Assembly: GCA_026168455.1 (NCBI GenBank)
Contig: CM047426.1
Span: 3,899,501 to 3,963,500 of the forward strand
Length of the DNA stretch: 64,000 nt
Direction of reading: 5' to 3'
DNA from: Theocolax elegans
Lineage: Eukaryota; Arthropoda; Insecta; Hymenoptera; Cerocephalidae
Shown here: one piece after another, positions 22,487 to 34,800 of the stretch
How the letters are laid out: each line of letters starts with the position of its first letter
How positions within the stretch are numbered: position 1 is the stretch's first letter
Program-made: the position numbers and the translations under genes
The notes under the pieces: model-generated
Databases searched by the model: none
Seen by the model: the letters and a program-made list of their open reading frames with translations, nothing else
Told to the model about the DNA's origin: nothing

Positions 22487-22549
<63 letters not shown>

Positions 22550-22562
22550 CACACACACACAC
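22460..22562. repeat. (CA)n microsatellite
   Basis: A long CA run with few interruptions, followed by TATA-rich DNA to about 22,790 and a short (GGC)n run at 22,848-22,865. Confidence 0.95.
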
Positions 22563-22869
22563 TTATATATATGACATATTTAATATAACATTATATCATA
22601 TAAAATATCATATATAACATTATATATATATAACATATATAGATAACATCTCTATATGACATATATATATATATATAACCAATATATATATATATTAAAT
22701 ATATATATGACATAAATATAGGACATTATATAAAATAGATATATGACATATATAATAACATCTATATAACATATATATGAAAATATTATAAAAACTAATT
22801 TTTTAATATACTATGTTGAATCCTGATTATAGACAGGCGCGGCTGGGGCGGCGGCGGCGGCGGCGAAAT

Positions 22870-24340
22870 ATTATATATTAAGAGAGATATCTATATTATA
22901 TATATATATGGGTGGTTCTCTGTGAAATCGAAGATGAAAAAAATGAATATTGCTATAACTGTGAGAATATGTTTAGAGGTGTCTAGTAGGTCTCTTGAAT
23001 TTTTTCAGATTTTTTCGGGGCCATTATTTTAAGTTACAGAGAGACAAAGTTGACATTTTAGTACTTTTCTGTATTCTATGCCCATTTTCATGAATTTGTA
23101 GCTCCCATGCATTTTTCACTATAAACATAAATATGACTTTTTTTGTAAAGTTTTCTGAACTTTTCGATAAAAATACTTTTAAAGATATAAATGTATGCTG
23201 TCATACTCTTGTAAGCCATTTAAACATTAAATAGTGAAAATCAGCAATTCTGCTCCGGACTCTGAAAACCAAATACTGTCTAAAAGATGTCTTTTTATAG
23301 TCAAAAACTGCCTATAAATTCCCAGAAAGGGTCTAAATCATTAAGATCACTTATGGTCAAAATATCCGGGAAGTGTCCGAAATATTAATAGAAATGTATA
23401 TTTGTTGCCTTATAACGATAAATCTGTTAGCATGATCAGTGCAGAAAAATTCGTGTAGTTACCTCGGAGTGGTAGAAAATCATCTCCACTTTTTTCAGCA
23501 TCAATCTAATCTCCTGTAAGTTGTTAAAAATTCAAATATTATTATACAATTATAAAAACTTAATTTTTAAACATTTATAATGCTGGATTTTTAGTTTTAC
23601 AACCCTTACAAGAATTATGAATATACGTACATAAAATCGCAAATCTCTTTCATTATATAAATTTTATCAGTTTTGTTCTCAGTTTTCGGAAACATGATAT
23701 TAGTACGTATACAAACACATACACACACGCACATATATATCCAAAGTACGCAATCAAACAATTTCGATAACGCCACACGCTGATATAAATAAAAATCTGT
23801 CGCAATGCAAATTTACCGAATAATTGAGATTATTTAAATCAGAATCTCATCGCTCTACCATCGTTCCGTCGAAATTCAACAAACAAGATATTTTACACAC
23901 TCGCGCATACACACACTCGCTCAAACACATATTATCTCGTGCACACTCATACATTCACGCTCACACGCACATAAAAAATTACTTACTCACATACTCATAC
24001 ACTTACACACCTAAAAACACCATCACGCACACACACACACACACACACATAAAAAAATATTCACATATATAGTCACTTAAGCACACAAAATACTCTCACA
24101 CACACATGAAACATACTTATATACTTAAACACTCAAACACATGCACTCACATACTCATACAATTGTGCACTTAAATACATGCACTCACACACTTACACAC
24201 TGTTGCACTCATCCACATATAAACAAACTCATACTCACACAATTACCAATTTGTAATCAATTATTTTGTGGAATGCCCCAAATTTCAGTTACAATTCTAC
24301 TTATTTCGGTGTTACAGTCAAAATTAAACACTGATTCTCT
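22870..24340. other. Non-coding stretch with CA-rich low complexity
   Basis: 22,900-23,600 looks like ordinary or transposon-derived DNA without recognisable ends. 23,880-24,240 is dominated by ACACAC/CTCACAC words. No gene is recognised. Confidence 0.35.
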
Positions 24341-24357
24341 ATGAATACATATTTTAA

Positions 24358-24390
24358 CTTCGAAGAGGTGGAGAAGCAGGCTCGAAACGT
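24358..24390 (+). other. Degenerate hammerhead-like motif
   Basis: GAAGAGG, a GAG/CTC stem and CTCGAAACGT resemble the core of Penelope-type hammerheads (CUGANGA ... GAAAC), but the CUGA box is damaged (TTCGAAGAGG). Probably a dead Penelope-like fragment. Confidence 0.3.
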
Positions 24391-24580
24391 AATTAGAAAA
24401 TTGACGATCGCGGTCGTGATATTCAACGAGTGTATATAGTATGGTGTCTATAGTTTAGGGATAATAATTTAAGTGTTGCGACTTTTTAAGAGCAGATTTC
24501 CCAAGAAGAAAATTTTTTATTTTGTTATTCATATTCATTTTTTGATTAATTAACAGAGATTTATTTTTCATATTATTATT

Positions 24581-24720
24581 TTAACGTCGCTCTTTCTATG
24601 CTCCCATATCGGTGCTAATCAGCGACGGATCATACGATGTCTTGGTGAAGAAAGTACGAGTTGAAAAAATACATTCCCGAGTGTGGTGCTTGTATCAATC
24701 AGCCGGCCATCGCGGGCCTC
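24581..24720 (-). mobile_element. SINE copy lacking most of its tRNA head
   Basis: Matches the tail and middle of the SINE at 6,011 (TTAACGTCGCTCTTTCTATG, GTGCTAATCAGCGACGG, CATACGATGTCTTGG) but diverges where the B box should be. Confidence 0.75.
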
Positions 24721-24739
24721 ATAACGGAGATTTTCTTAG

Positions 24740-26087
24740 GCCAGATATATTAATATACGGGAGTGATTATAAGTCTGAACGGTGTCCAACATTTTTTGGC
24801 AATATTTTTTTCACTTTTCGTATTTTGTCCGATTTATATTAGTAATTTTTGAGGCGTCGAGTCGTTTTATATATTTGGGAACGAGTGTTACAATTTGACT
24901 GTCAGACCGAAATGAGTGCGAATTGTAACTCGCTCTAACACATATAAACACACAGTCACGTACATTTACGCACACACACTCTTACTCACGCCCAAATAAA
25001 TATACACACACACACACAGAAACGACACGACAATACAGACACTCAAATACGTCGTATAAACACACAGACGCGCCGCACACACACATATGTATAAAGGCAT
25101 CAAAGTCGATGTATATATATTATATACCGTTTGTCACGCGGCGCGTATCGGTTTTCGATAAATCGTTTGCCTGACCACCGCACCCGATATCCAAGTTCAA
25201 AGAGCACAAGTAGAACGCGATAAAGGAGGAATGGATCGCGTCTATAGGGAACGATTTAATGGAGAGCAAATAGTTCAGGTAAACGCGTGATTGAACCTTC
25301 TTTTCTCTCTCTTGTCTCTTTATGTGGACACGATCATTTTCTGGGTTGTACAGATTGGAATTTATATCTTCACGATTCCGAGATAATTATTTTGTATTAT
25401 TGCTTCTTTTTTTTTCTTATAGGGTGGAAAGTTTATCCTATAAGAGTAAGGTATAATTTATTTTATCTTTTATATGTGGGATGAGTGTTGTAAGAGCGTA
25501 ATATAATTTTAAACAATTTTTTTTATAAAAATGCTATTAAATATGTGTGTAATAATATGTGTTCACGGAGAGGGAAAGTTAGTCATAAAATTTGTATTAA
25601 TTTCTTTTTGTTATATGAAAATTATGTACCAGCAGTTATTTTCTTACTGCTTGGTACATCACTTTTCTGTACCGATAGTAGCACGTGTTTTTTTAGTGTT
25701 AAGCATTCAAATTTTCAATACCCCTACTCTTATTTTCTATAGCACAGCACGAGAATTCCAAGTGCCAACTATATAGAACGTATTTTTCGTATGTTAATTG
25801 TAGACAACAGAACCAATATTTTGTGTACTACTACAAAAAATTATGGATGCGTTCGTGATAGACAAATTGAAGCAATAGGATCTCATTAATTTGTTTGTTT
25901 ATACTTGTACAAAGATAAACATAACCTGAAATATATATATCTTAATCACATAATGGTTTGACAAAAACTTTGTATACATCTATATGTTCACTATCTGTAA
26001 TAATAAGAAAATAATTAGTATATAATATTAAAGTTTCTATTACATTACTTAATATATATCCAGGAAAAGTATACAGTAGTACTTTCC
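24740..26087. other. Intergenic stretch with CA-rich part and possible exon
   Basis: Low-complexity CACACA at 24,935-25,085, then a GC-richer patch (25,120-25,280) and AT-rich DNA. Apart from the candidate exon at 25,231 nothing is recognised. Confidence 0.35.
25231..25278 (+). CDS. Possible first coding exon of an unidentified host gene
   Basis: ATG after AAAGGAGGA opens 16 codons (MDRVYRERFNGEQIVQ) ending at a donor CAG|GTAAAC. The patch is GC-richer than its surroundings. No family is recognised and no partner exon was found, so this remains speculative. Confidence 0.22.
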
Positions 26088-26375
26088 GAACTAAAAGCTT
26101 TACTTTTAAAATAAAACATGCACTTTTTGCTGTTTGTCCACTATGATTGCTGGAATTTCTTAGAATACGACCTTTTCAAACAAATTTTTTTGGCGTTTCG
26201 TCCTTGATCTCCAGTTTGGACTCCTCAGCAAGGAACTGCCGAGCTTACCTTAAACGGCTCAAATTAACAAAATGTTATGCGGCTGTATATATAGAAGAAA
26301 AACGACGATATCCCTAGCGAGTGTAGGGAAATAGTCATATCCATCTTGCGGTAGGAAAAATGAGCAGCCAGATTA
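26088..26375 (-). mobile_element. Diverged copy of the hammerhead repeat
   Basis: Shares with 3007-3830, in the same order, the words TTTGTCCACTATG, GGCGTTTCGTCC, CCAGTTTGGACTCCTCAG, TATATATAGAA and GCGAGTGTAG. It is clearly older, with many substitutions. Confidence 0.8.
26192..26256 (-). ncRNA. Type III hammerhead ribozyme, diverged copy
   Basis: Core CUGAGGA, stem II GUCC/GGAC and GAAA are intact. Stem I is UAAGG/CCUUG with one wobble. Stem III GCCGU/ACGCC has one mismatch. The cleavage base is U. It may be weakly active or dead. Confidence 0.65.
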
Positions 26376-26732
26376 TTGTTATTAAATAATTTATTTTTAG
26401 GAATCCCGTTCAAAAATGATTTCAAATACAAAAAAACGACTTATTTCCGGAATGTTGGACTTTAATTATTATAATTTGTCGATTAATAGAAAAGAAGACA
26501 CGGTATACTTAAGATGACAATATAAAAATGTTATGATGTGATTTAAAGGAACTAGTCTGGGCTGAAATTGAAAAAAAACTACTTACTCACTATTAGTAAT
26601 TAATAATATTTTTCATAACAACTAGAAACATTTCTTACTTTTTTTATATTATATTTGTTATATTTGATATTATTATTAAATATAATTTACAATTTTTGAC
26701 CAATTTATATGTAACATTATTACTCTTATTAA

Positions 26733-28053
26733 TTATGAGACTTCGTACTTTTATTTTTTTTCCATAATGGACTTACTACAGGATATCTCAGGAACCACTT
26801 AATCGAATAGGCTAAAATTTGAAGAAAAGGTTTAATTTTAGGAAAAGATGGTTTAAATCCACTTTAATGAAACATAATTTCAATAAAAATCTGAATGTTT
26901 ATTTAAAAAAATTATTTAGTAGTTCTTTTATACAATTTTTTGACTTTTTAAAATAATTTGAGAGGATAGAAACGAAGGTGTGGAAGAAATAAATAACGGG
27001 AATAAAGTTAATGAAATAATCGTTTAACCTTTAGACTGCCGGCATTTTTGCCTTATAAATTGATATTTTTGATGTGCAAAATTTATACATAAAAACACCT
27101 CATATTTCTAGAGTAGTTGTCAAGGTCAGAGGTGGCTCATATATGAGCCAGTCCGGCTGGCAACAGTCGGGTGAATGTTAAAAATTTAAAAATTTTTAAA
27201 TTACAGAATTTTCTTGATATTACAATGTAATAAGGCCCCAAAAATACTCCTTTAGTTATCAATAAAACCGTAAGCATCCCAACTATCCCTAGCGAGGGGG
27301 TGAAAATTTCGAAAATTTATTAGTAGGCTGGTTTGGATTTTTTCTACGATGTTTTCTCGTAAACACACTGTAACATGTGTAAAGCATACCCTGAAGTTTG
27401 TCCCAACCTATGGAGGTGCCAAAACTACCCCTAGCGAAGGGTAGTTTTGGCATCTCAATTGATCCCGGAAAAATTTAGGACATATTTCACAAATTTTACA
27501 GGTTATTTACTAACAAAATTTCAGTAAAAAGTTCAATAACGATGACAAGTTCAATAACGAGTTTTTAAATATTTCACCCCCGCGCTACAGGTTGTTTGAA
27601 TACCTCGATCTGAAAATAGTTTCAGCTGTATACTTTAGAGATCAGAGAGCCTACTTATTGAGAAAATTGCATCAAAATATCTATATCTATTATTAAAGCT
27701 ATAATTTTATTACTGTCCCATATATGAGCCATGCCGGCAGTCTAAAGGTTAATATATTCACAGTTAGAATGACATTTAGGCGGCCGTTACAAGTAGGTGT
27801 GATCAACACCGGCGTCTCTTTCGCTCTGTCTCGTATGTCGCTACGTGGCAATTAGTACCACCGAATTCCCCCTTCTACTCACTCGGCTAGGAGCGTATCC
27901 GCTAATAATAATTTGGTAAAAATAATATTTTTATTATAATATTAACACAATCTAAACGATACTGTTAAACTTTCAGCCTACTCGTTAAAGTGGTTCCTGG
28001 GATATCTGCGGTAAGTCCATTATGGAAACAAATCAGAGTATGGAGTCTCATAA
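26733..28053. mobile_element. Outer TTAA-flanked foldback element
   Basis: Inverted ends of about 90 bp (TTATGAGACT...TCCATAATGGACTTAC...CAGGAACCACTT) with TTAA on both sides (26,729 and 28,054). Without the nested insertion it is about 0.6 kb. No transposase. Confidence 0.7.
27028..27748. mobile_element. piggyBac-like MITE nested in the outer element
   Basis: 721 bp with perfect 18-bp inverted ends CCTTTAGACTGCCGGCAT and flanking TTAA duplications (27,024-27,027 and 27,749-27,752). CC-starting ends and TTAA targets are the piggyBac signature. Confidence 0.85.
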
Positions 28054-28185
28054 TTAATTAAAATAGTTACTTTACAAATCAACTGGACACAAAATTTTAC
28101 ATAAAAGTTAATAATAATATATTATTTATTTAAAAAATTTATATCTACTTTTCCATTATAATTTTTTAAATTGTTAAATTTGTTA

Positions 28186-28299
28186 CCTTAGTAGATATTC
28201 AACACTTGAAGGTTAAATAAAATTCTAATTTTGCCATTTCTTAGGCATTAATTTGATATTTTATGACACTCGGCCATTTTTATTAGATTTCTACTAGAG
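28186..28299. mobile_element. CCCTAG-family MITE
   Basis: Ends CCTTAGTAGATATT and TTTCTACTAGAG. The interior AACACTTGAAGGTTAAATAA and TTTTATGACACTCGGCCA match the MITEs in the 48-kb and 61-kb repeats and at 63,251. Confidence 0.75.
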
Positions 28300-28630
28300 T
28301 AATTGTTGTGTTCAATTAATTTAGTACCTAAAAAGTTCTGCAAATCCAGCAGACGAAACGTTGTACAATTATGTTAAATAAATAATTGTTCATTTATTTA
28401 ATATTTATCCTCGTCAACGATACCTTTTGTAATTTAGAGGGTGAAATCAACAAATTATTTAAAATAAATTTTGAGTGATGGAACGTAACCTCAAATTGTA
28501 CAAAAATTAAGAATTTTCCAACAGGTAATAGTAGAAAATAGGAAGCAATAATAAAAGATCTATAAAGATGTATTAAGTATGAATTAAGGCTAATTACGCT
28601 AATTTAATGACTTCTCTCGAATTTCCTGTA

Positions 28631-28896
28631 CACTGAGAGAAAGAAATATTTGTGAGAAAGTAATCGTGCATTTGTTGCTATAAATGACTTGTCATAAAAT
28701 GATATTTCTTAAGTATTAACGCTCAGTTCTTAACTGTTAAGATTTTATGTTAATAGAAACGAATGAAAGTTTAACTGTTAAGAACTGATTGAAATAATAC
28801 TTAACTGTAAAGAAATATTCATTTGCCCATATTTAAGTCATCAGATCTTAACAGTTAAGAAACGTCATTTGTCTCAAGTATTCCTTTCTCTCAGTG
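28631..28896. mobile_element. MITE with CACTGAGAGAAAG ends
   Basis: 266 bp bounded by inverted CACTGAGAGAAAG(G)AAT. The interior repeats TTAACTGTTAAGA several times on both strands. TA precedes the left end, which suggests a Tc1/mariner-type origin. Confidence 0.75.
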
Positions 28897-28899
28897 TGT

Positions 28900-31300
28900 C
28901 TTTATCCGTTGCTTACGCTTTTCGTCATAAAAAAGTCGATTCTCCCCATTGCACTATTAAAAATAGTATTGTTTTGTAAAGTGAAAATCGTTGAATTCTA
29001 AAGTGGATAGATTATTTATAAACGATACCAATTATTAGAATTATAATAAACTAGTGTCAATTTATGTTATATTTTACGTTCATTAGGTAAAAGGGATAAA
29101 ACCTCAAGTATAACCCCTTCTAAAATTCATTTTCAATAAATTAAATTAAATATATAACAATGAATTTATTATCATATAGTTCTTGCAGAACTAACTTTTT
29201 TTATTATTTCTCTCCTTAAAAGAAAATGAAATGTTAAAAATTGATAAATGTAACAATTATATTATTGTTAAGGGTATATATTGATGTCGAGGTTAAATGA
29301 TAAATAAATACAACAACTTCTCACCCAAACTACCCCAAAAGTTCACTTTATTAACTTGAAACGGGGGAGTAAAATTGTATTTTACTCCCTAAGGATAAAA
29401 ATTGTGCTTTATTCGCTACAAAGTAAAGTTGCATTTTATGTCTTTAGGGAGTAAACGTGCTTTTTACTTTTCCCGATAGTCACTTTTTATAGTCTTCGCA
29501 TTTTTAGTTAAGACTTAAAATTTTTTGATGAGTATAGCATAATAAATATGGAGACAAAAAATTTATTAAAACCAAGAAAATTTTTTACTTTCTCTTACAA
29601 TATTTTGCCATAAGTAGAACGTTGTATATTTTAAAATAAAATTGTAGAAAGTCGTAAGCCAAATAAAGAAAAAAAATAAGAAAAAAGTATAAGTATAATT
29701 TTTTTTTTTTGATAAATAATAAATTAAAGTTATTGTAAGTCGAAAGTTTGAAAAATGTAAAAAAATTGTATTAAATAGTAAGAAGAGTTACGTATAACTA
29801 ATGCAAAAATGAAGAAAAAGTAAATAAGCTTAAAAATTTACAAAATCGGATTGAATGTTACCATATTTCCTAGGTGTTTTAAATTTTCTTACTTTTCATT
29901 TTTCTCTCCCTATAGGAAATAAATGTCAATTTTAACGCCGTTCGTGCATAAATAATTATTATTTACTTATGTTGATCAACAGTTTGTCTGCCTGGCATTG
30001 TTTTGCTGAACACAAAAATTAGTAAATAAGACAATTTTAAATAAATGAATAAAAATTGTACTTACTTTTATACGCATGTAGAAAACGTTTTTTAACAAAC
30101 AAAACATTTTCAAGTGATACGAAGAAAAAAAGGAAAATCTTTATATATGTATAAGACGGACATGGAAGCGTATATAATCTTATAGTAGATGATCTTCTAT
30201 GTACCACGCTCCACTTGACGATTATTTCGAGTGCCGACAAGATATAAAGAAAGAAACGTTTTACTTCCCAAATGGTATAATAGAAATGTGATAATATTGG
30301 GATAGTCGTTCAACATCGATATCGAATCCCCTCAAAGTATAAAACCTTTCAACCGCATCTTACGCACAAATCGTTCGAAAATGAAATATTTTATATTTCA
30401 CTTCGATCTTCAAAACACTCGCGATAAATACATGAGAATAACAACAGCGACGAATTATTAGAATGAAATATATACATGGTTTAAAATTAGTTTTATAATT
30501 ATTGATAAATTTTTTTTTAGATTTTATTTAATTTAATAAGTTTTTTTTGGGAAATTGTGTAATACAATACTACGAAACTTCCGATCATTGATCGTTATTA
30601 TAGAAGATAATGTATACATAAAATTATTGATCTGTATAATAAGTTATTTTAGTTTTTTTCAATTACTTATTTCTAGCATTTTACAAATTTTTATTTGCTG
30701 TAAAATATTAGATAATTGCTCGTCTTTATGGAAAACTGGAATATAAATAAAATTATTAATATAAATATTAATAAATATTAATAAAGTGTGACAGAATTTT
30801 ATCATCTACCAAAAAATATAAAAAATTACGTATTAGAGCATGGTATATTATATAATATGGTATATTCACTGTTATTAATTTTCTTTTAAAATTTATAAAG
30901 AAAAACAGTATTAATTTTTTTGTACATTTACTTTTTACTGTGTAAGTTTAGATTGTTAAGCATTTTTGTTAAATAAGTAATAATTAAATATAATGTTCAT
31001 AATAAACTTTTAATTTTTATTTTCAATAATTTCCATTATTTTACTATAGTAACAATGGTATGAATTGTTAAATCATTCCTCGTCATTATAGGAAACTAAA
31101 ATATAAATAAAATTATTGATATAAATATAATGCTTATTTTAATTTTCTTATTTTATATTTTCTTATTTTATATTTTTTTATTTTGAAAAAAAATTTTCGT
31201 AATTTTTAAATGAATTATATTATTTTACCAAAGTTTCTATGGTGTGAAGTGTTAGATTATTGCTTGTCAGTATAGGAAACTAAAATGTATAAAAAATCAT

Positions 31301-31335
<35 letters not shown>

Positions 31336-31480
31336 GTTTATTTTAATCTTTCTATTTTTTATTTTTTTTATTTTTCTTTTTTGTTTTTGTTTGAATAAAT
31401 TCACACTCTTGAAGTTGTTTTTATACTTACCTATATCCAATCTTGTAAACTAAAATAATATTTAACGTTATTTAAATAAA
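28900..31480. other. AT-rich intergenic stretch
   Basis: Contains one dispersed repeat (29,317-29,483) related to 42,969-43,190, with CGGGGGAGTAAAATTG and TTTACTCCCT words, and a (TA)n run at 31,305-31,332. No gene is recognised. Confidence 0.4.
29317..29483. repeat. Dispersed repeat with GGGAGTAAA/TTTACTCCC words
   Basis: Shares CTTCTCACCCAAA, GAAACGGGGGAGTAAAATTG and a GATAGTC end with the copy at 42,969-43,190. The inverted GGGAGTAAA/TTTACTCCC pairs suggest a MITE. Confidence 0.55.
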
Positions 31481-31835
31481 CTGGTCCCTTGGCACAGTGT
31501 GTATACGTATACGCAAGTACACCTCCAAAGTTGGCACTAGACGTAGGGGAGCTTGAGTTTCTGGGATCTCAAGCGTGGTGGTGCAAACGCACGGCTATCC
31601 CTAACGAGGCTCCCGGTGCTCAGAAAATGGTCTTCTTGACACCGGTCGAGCAGGGACAACCTTCGCCTCTCTAGCCCAGGTGATCGAAGTGATCAAACGG
31701 CTCCCCGAGGGCGTAGGTCGCGTTTGGGTGGGGGATATAACGGGTACCGATTTCGAGTGTCGGCGCAGGTTAGGTCCCTGAATTATCGGCGACGTTCGTC
31801 GATAGGACCAAGTCGACTAGCCGGATAATTCCGAA

Positions 31836-31896
31836 TGGTAGCGCAGTGGTGAGGCTTCTGCCTCGCGCTCCCGGGATCGTGGGTTCGCGCCCCGAT
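31836..31896 (+). other. tRNA-like segment (SINE or LTR component), copy 1
   Basis: TGGTAGCGCAGTGG resembles a pol III A box and GGGTTCGCGCCCC a B box, spaced as in tRNA. A complete cloverleaf is not formed, so I treat it as a tRNA-derived repeat. Repeated at 33,101-33,160. Confidence 0.55.
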
Positions 31897-32711
31897 ACCT
31901 TCGATGTTTTTTTTATTCCTTATATTCAATCCGTACCCCGTTACACGTTATTTAAATACAACTTTTTTTTTAAATAAACATCATCTGCGTTGCTAAACAT
32001 CCGTTTTCGATAATAGACATATTCTTTAGAAATATGACAAGTATTCGATATCTGGTAAACGAAGCGGTAAGATTTTCCTGAACTGCATACAACCGCGAAC
32101 AATAAACTCCATTTGGACACCCATAAATTTAATCGTGCGAGATTCATAACCTCGACAATTCGATAAATGGGATTATTGCGTTGAGAAAGAAAAAGGAAAT
32201 ATATTTATATATGTATATTGTATATATTTTAATTTTTGAATTCTTTACTCGCTTAGAAAATTCTTTAAAAGGGGTGTCACAGTCAAAATTTATCCTATCT
32301 ACCTTACCGACAAACGCGATAATTGCTATAATAAATATGTAAATAAAACTATATGTAAAAAATAATCTAATTCTATATAATCCAAAATAATCTGCAATAA
32401 TCTAGAACTGCTTGTTTAATTTGAAACTAAAATATTATTGCAATTATTTTATAATCTTACTAAAAAAGTCAAATCTCTCCACCAGCTTGTTGAGATTAGG
32501 TTCGCAGATTTTACTCGATAATGCAATATCTTACTTTCAAATTTAGCACATAATTAATGCAATAATTTTACATTTCTCACATAAAATTTGTCATATTGAA
32601 TAAACTCACAAACCAAATGGAACAAGAATTTTGATAAAAGGCCGCTTGCCCGTCTAGATATACGAAAAAATTGGAAAAATTATACTGCCGGTAATAACGT
32701 CATCCCCTTAA

Positions 32712-33023
32712 GGGGAGTCCGTAGAGTATAGTTGAATATATCACCACCCGAAAATTTGCGAGAAGAAGTAGCGCTGCCGTCAGGTAGGCTGAGTTGATAT
32801 TCGACAACAATTTTGAACAATTAAAAAAAATAGAGTCTTTACCACACCACAAATCAAAGTTGAGCACCATAGCTATTGATGTAATGATTCATTACATATT
32901 ACTTAGCTGATCGAAAAAGTCAGTATTTTCGACGAATAGTGAGAAGTACGAAGTGACTTCGGTATGTGTTCTCAGAATTGATTCGTACTTCTCACTATTC
33001 GTCGAAAATACTGACTTTTCGAT
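32712..33023. mobile_element. Truncated TTAA foldback element
   Basis: The left end GGGGAGTCCGTA after TTAA (32,708-32,711) and the central palindrome match the full copy at 34,529. The right part is replaced at about 33,023 by GGCGCAGGTTAGG, so a rearrangement breakpoint lies in the palindrome. Confidence 0.7.
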
Positions 33024-33100
33024 CGGCGCAGGTTAGGTCCCTGAATTATCGGCGACGTTCGTCGATAGGACCAAGTCGACTAGCCGGGATAATTCCGAAT

Positions 33101-33221
33101 GGTAGCGCAGTGGTGAGGCTTCTGCCTCGCGCTCCCGGGATCGTGGGTTCGCGCCCCGATACCTTCGATGTTTTTTTATTCCTTATATTCAATCCGTACC
33201 CCGTTACAAATGGCGCCCAAC
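33101..33221 (+). mobile_element. tRNA-like segment followed by a primer-binding-like site
   Basis: Second copy of the tRNA-like segment (33,101-33,160), then AATCCGTACCCCGTTACA and, two bases on, TGGCGCCCAAC at 33,211-33,221. This matches the start of the tRNA-Lys-type primer site used by the Gypsy elements at 50,526 and 59,245. It suggests the end of an LTR and the start of an internal region of a non-autonomous element. Confidence 0.45.
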
Positions 33222-33386
33222 TCAAAAACCCACTTGCCAGAAGAGACGAAGTAGTTTATCTTCGCCTGGCTCATCTTGGACCGAAGTCGGTCATAAACTC
33301 CCATCCCCACCACCACAGTCCCGGTGGATTTCCCCGCGAGAACGTCAAAAAGTGCGGAGGTATGACTGTAGGAGAAAAGCCTGTGG

Positions 33387-34800
33387 GTCCCTTGGCACAG
33401 TGTGTATACGTATACGCAAGTACACCTCCAAAGTTGGCACTAGACGTAGGGGAGCTTGAGTTTCTGGGATCTCAAGCGTGGTGGTGCAAACGCAGGCTAT
33501 CCCAACGAGGCTGTGCTAATGTTTTTTGACACGGTCAGCAGGGACAACCTCGCATTCTAGCCAATGAGTATCAACTCCAGGGCTAGGTCGCTTGATGGGT
33601 GAAGGGTACGATTCTTCGGCGCAGTAGGCTGAATTATCGCGACGTTCATGATATAGTACTAATAATTCCGATTTTAAGCAGTGGAGGCTTCTGCTCGCGC
33701 TCGGTCGTGGTTTGCGCCCCGTCTTGAGTTGTGTTTATACTATATATCAATCCGTACCCCGTACACGTTATTAAATACAACTTTTTTTTTAAATAAACAT
33801 CATCTGCGTTGCTAAACATCCGTTTTCGATAATAGACATATTCTTTAGAAATATGACAAGTATTCGATATCTGGTAAACGAAGCGTAAGATTTTCCTGAA
33901 CTGCATACAACCGCGAACAATAAACTCCATTTGGACACCCATAAATTTAATCGTGCGAGATTCATAACCTCGACAATTCGATAAATGGGATTATTGCGTT
34001 GAGAAAGAAAAAGGAAATATATTTATATATGTATATTGTATATATTTTAATTTTTGAATTTTTTACTCGCTTAGAAAGATTCTTTAAAAGGAGTGTCACA
34101 GTCAAAATTTATCCTATCTACCTTACCGACAAACGCGATAATTGCTATAATAAATATGTAAATAAAACTATATGTAAAAAATAATCTAATTCTATATAAT
34201 CCAAAATAATCTGCAATAATCTAGAACTGCTTGTTTAATTTGAAACTAAAATATTATTGCAATTATTTTATAATCTTACTAAAAAAGTCAAATCTCTCCA
34301 CCAGCTTGTTGAGATTAGGTTCGCAGATTTTACTCGATAATGCAATATCTTACTTTCAAATTTAGCACATAATTAATGCAATAATTTTACATTTCTCACA
34401 TAAAATTTGTCATATTGAATAAACTCACAAACCAAATGGAACAAGAATTTTGATAAAAGGCCGCTTGCCCGTCTAGATATACGAAAAATTGGAAAAATTA
34501 TACTGCCGGTAATACGTCATCCCCTTAAGGGGAGTCCGTAGCGAGAAGAAGTGGCGCTGCCGTCAAGTAGGCTGAGTTGATATTCGACAACAATTTTGAA
34601 CAATTAAAAAAAATAGAGTCTTTACCACACCACAAAATCAAAGTTGAGCGCCATAGCTATTGATGTAATGATTCATTAGATATTACTTAGCTGATCGAAA
34701 AGTCAGTATTTTCGACGAATAGTGAGAAGTACGAAGTGACTTCGGTATGTGTTCTCAGAATTGATTCGTACTTCTCACTATTCGTCGAAAATACTGACTT
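33387..34800. repeat. 1.9-kb tandem duplication, copy 2, with a deletion-rich part
   Basis: Repeats 31,483-33,023. Between about 33,500 and 33,760 it lacks many single or few bases relative to copy 1 (for example CCGTACACG for CCGTTACACG), unlike the near-identical remainder. Confidence 0.8.

Larger units (their letters stand above)
31483..33023. repeat. 1.9-kb tandem duplication, copy 1
   Basis: Starts GTCCCTTGGCACAGTGTG and is repeated from 33,387. It comprises a GC-rich transposon-like part (31,483-31,925), AT-rich DNA and the left half of a foldback element. Confidence 0.85.

Noticed and set aside
22406..22588. His/Thr-rich frame over the CA run, and similar frames at 23,824 and 24,141
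   Set aside because: They are translations of CA microsatellites.
28333..28360. CAGACGAAACGTTG as a hammerhead half
   Set aside because: No CUGANGA box lies at a suitable distance upstream.
31489..31674. Open frame starting MAQCVYVYAS, repeated near 33,400
   Set aside because: It lies in a non-coding repeat, uses no family motif, and its second copy is full of indels.
31941..32147. Minus-strand frame MNLARLNLWVSKWSLL with a signal-peptide-like start
   Set aside because: The duplicate at 33,770-33,960 has a one-base deletion breaking the frame, and no family is recognised.
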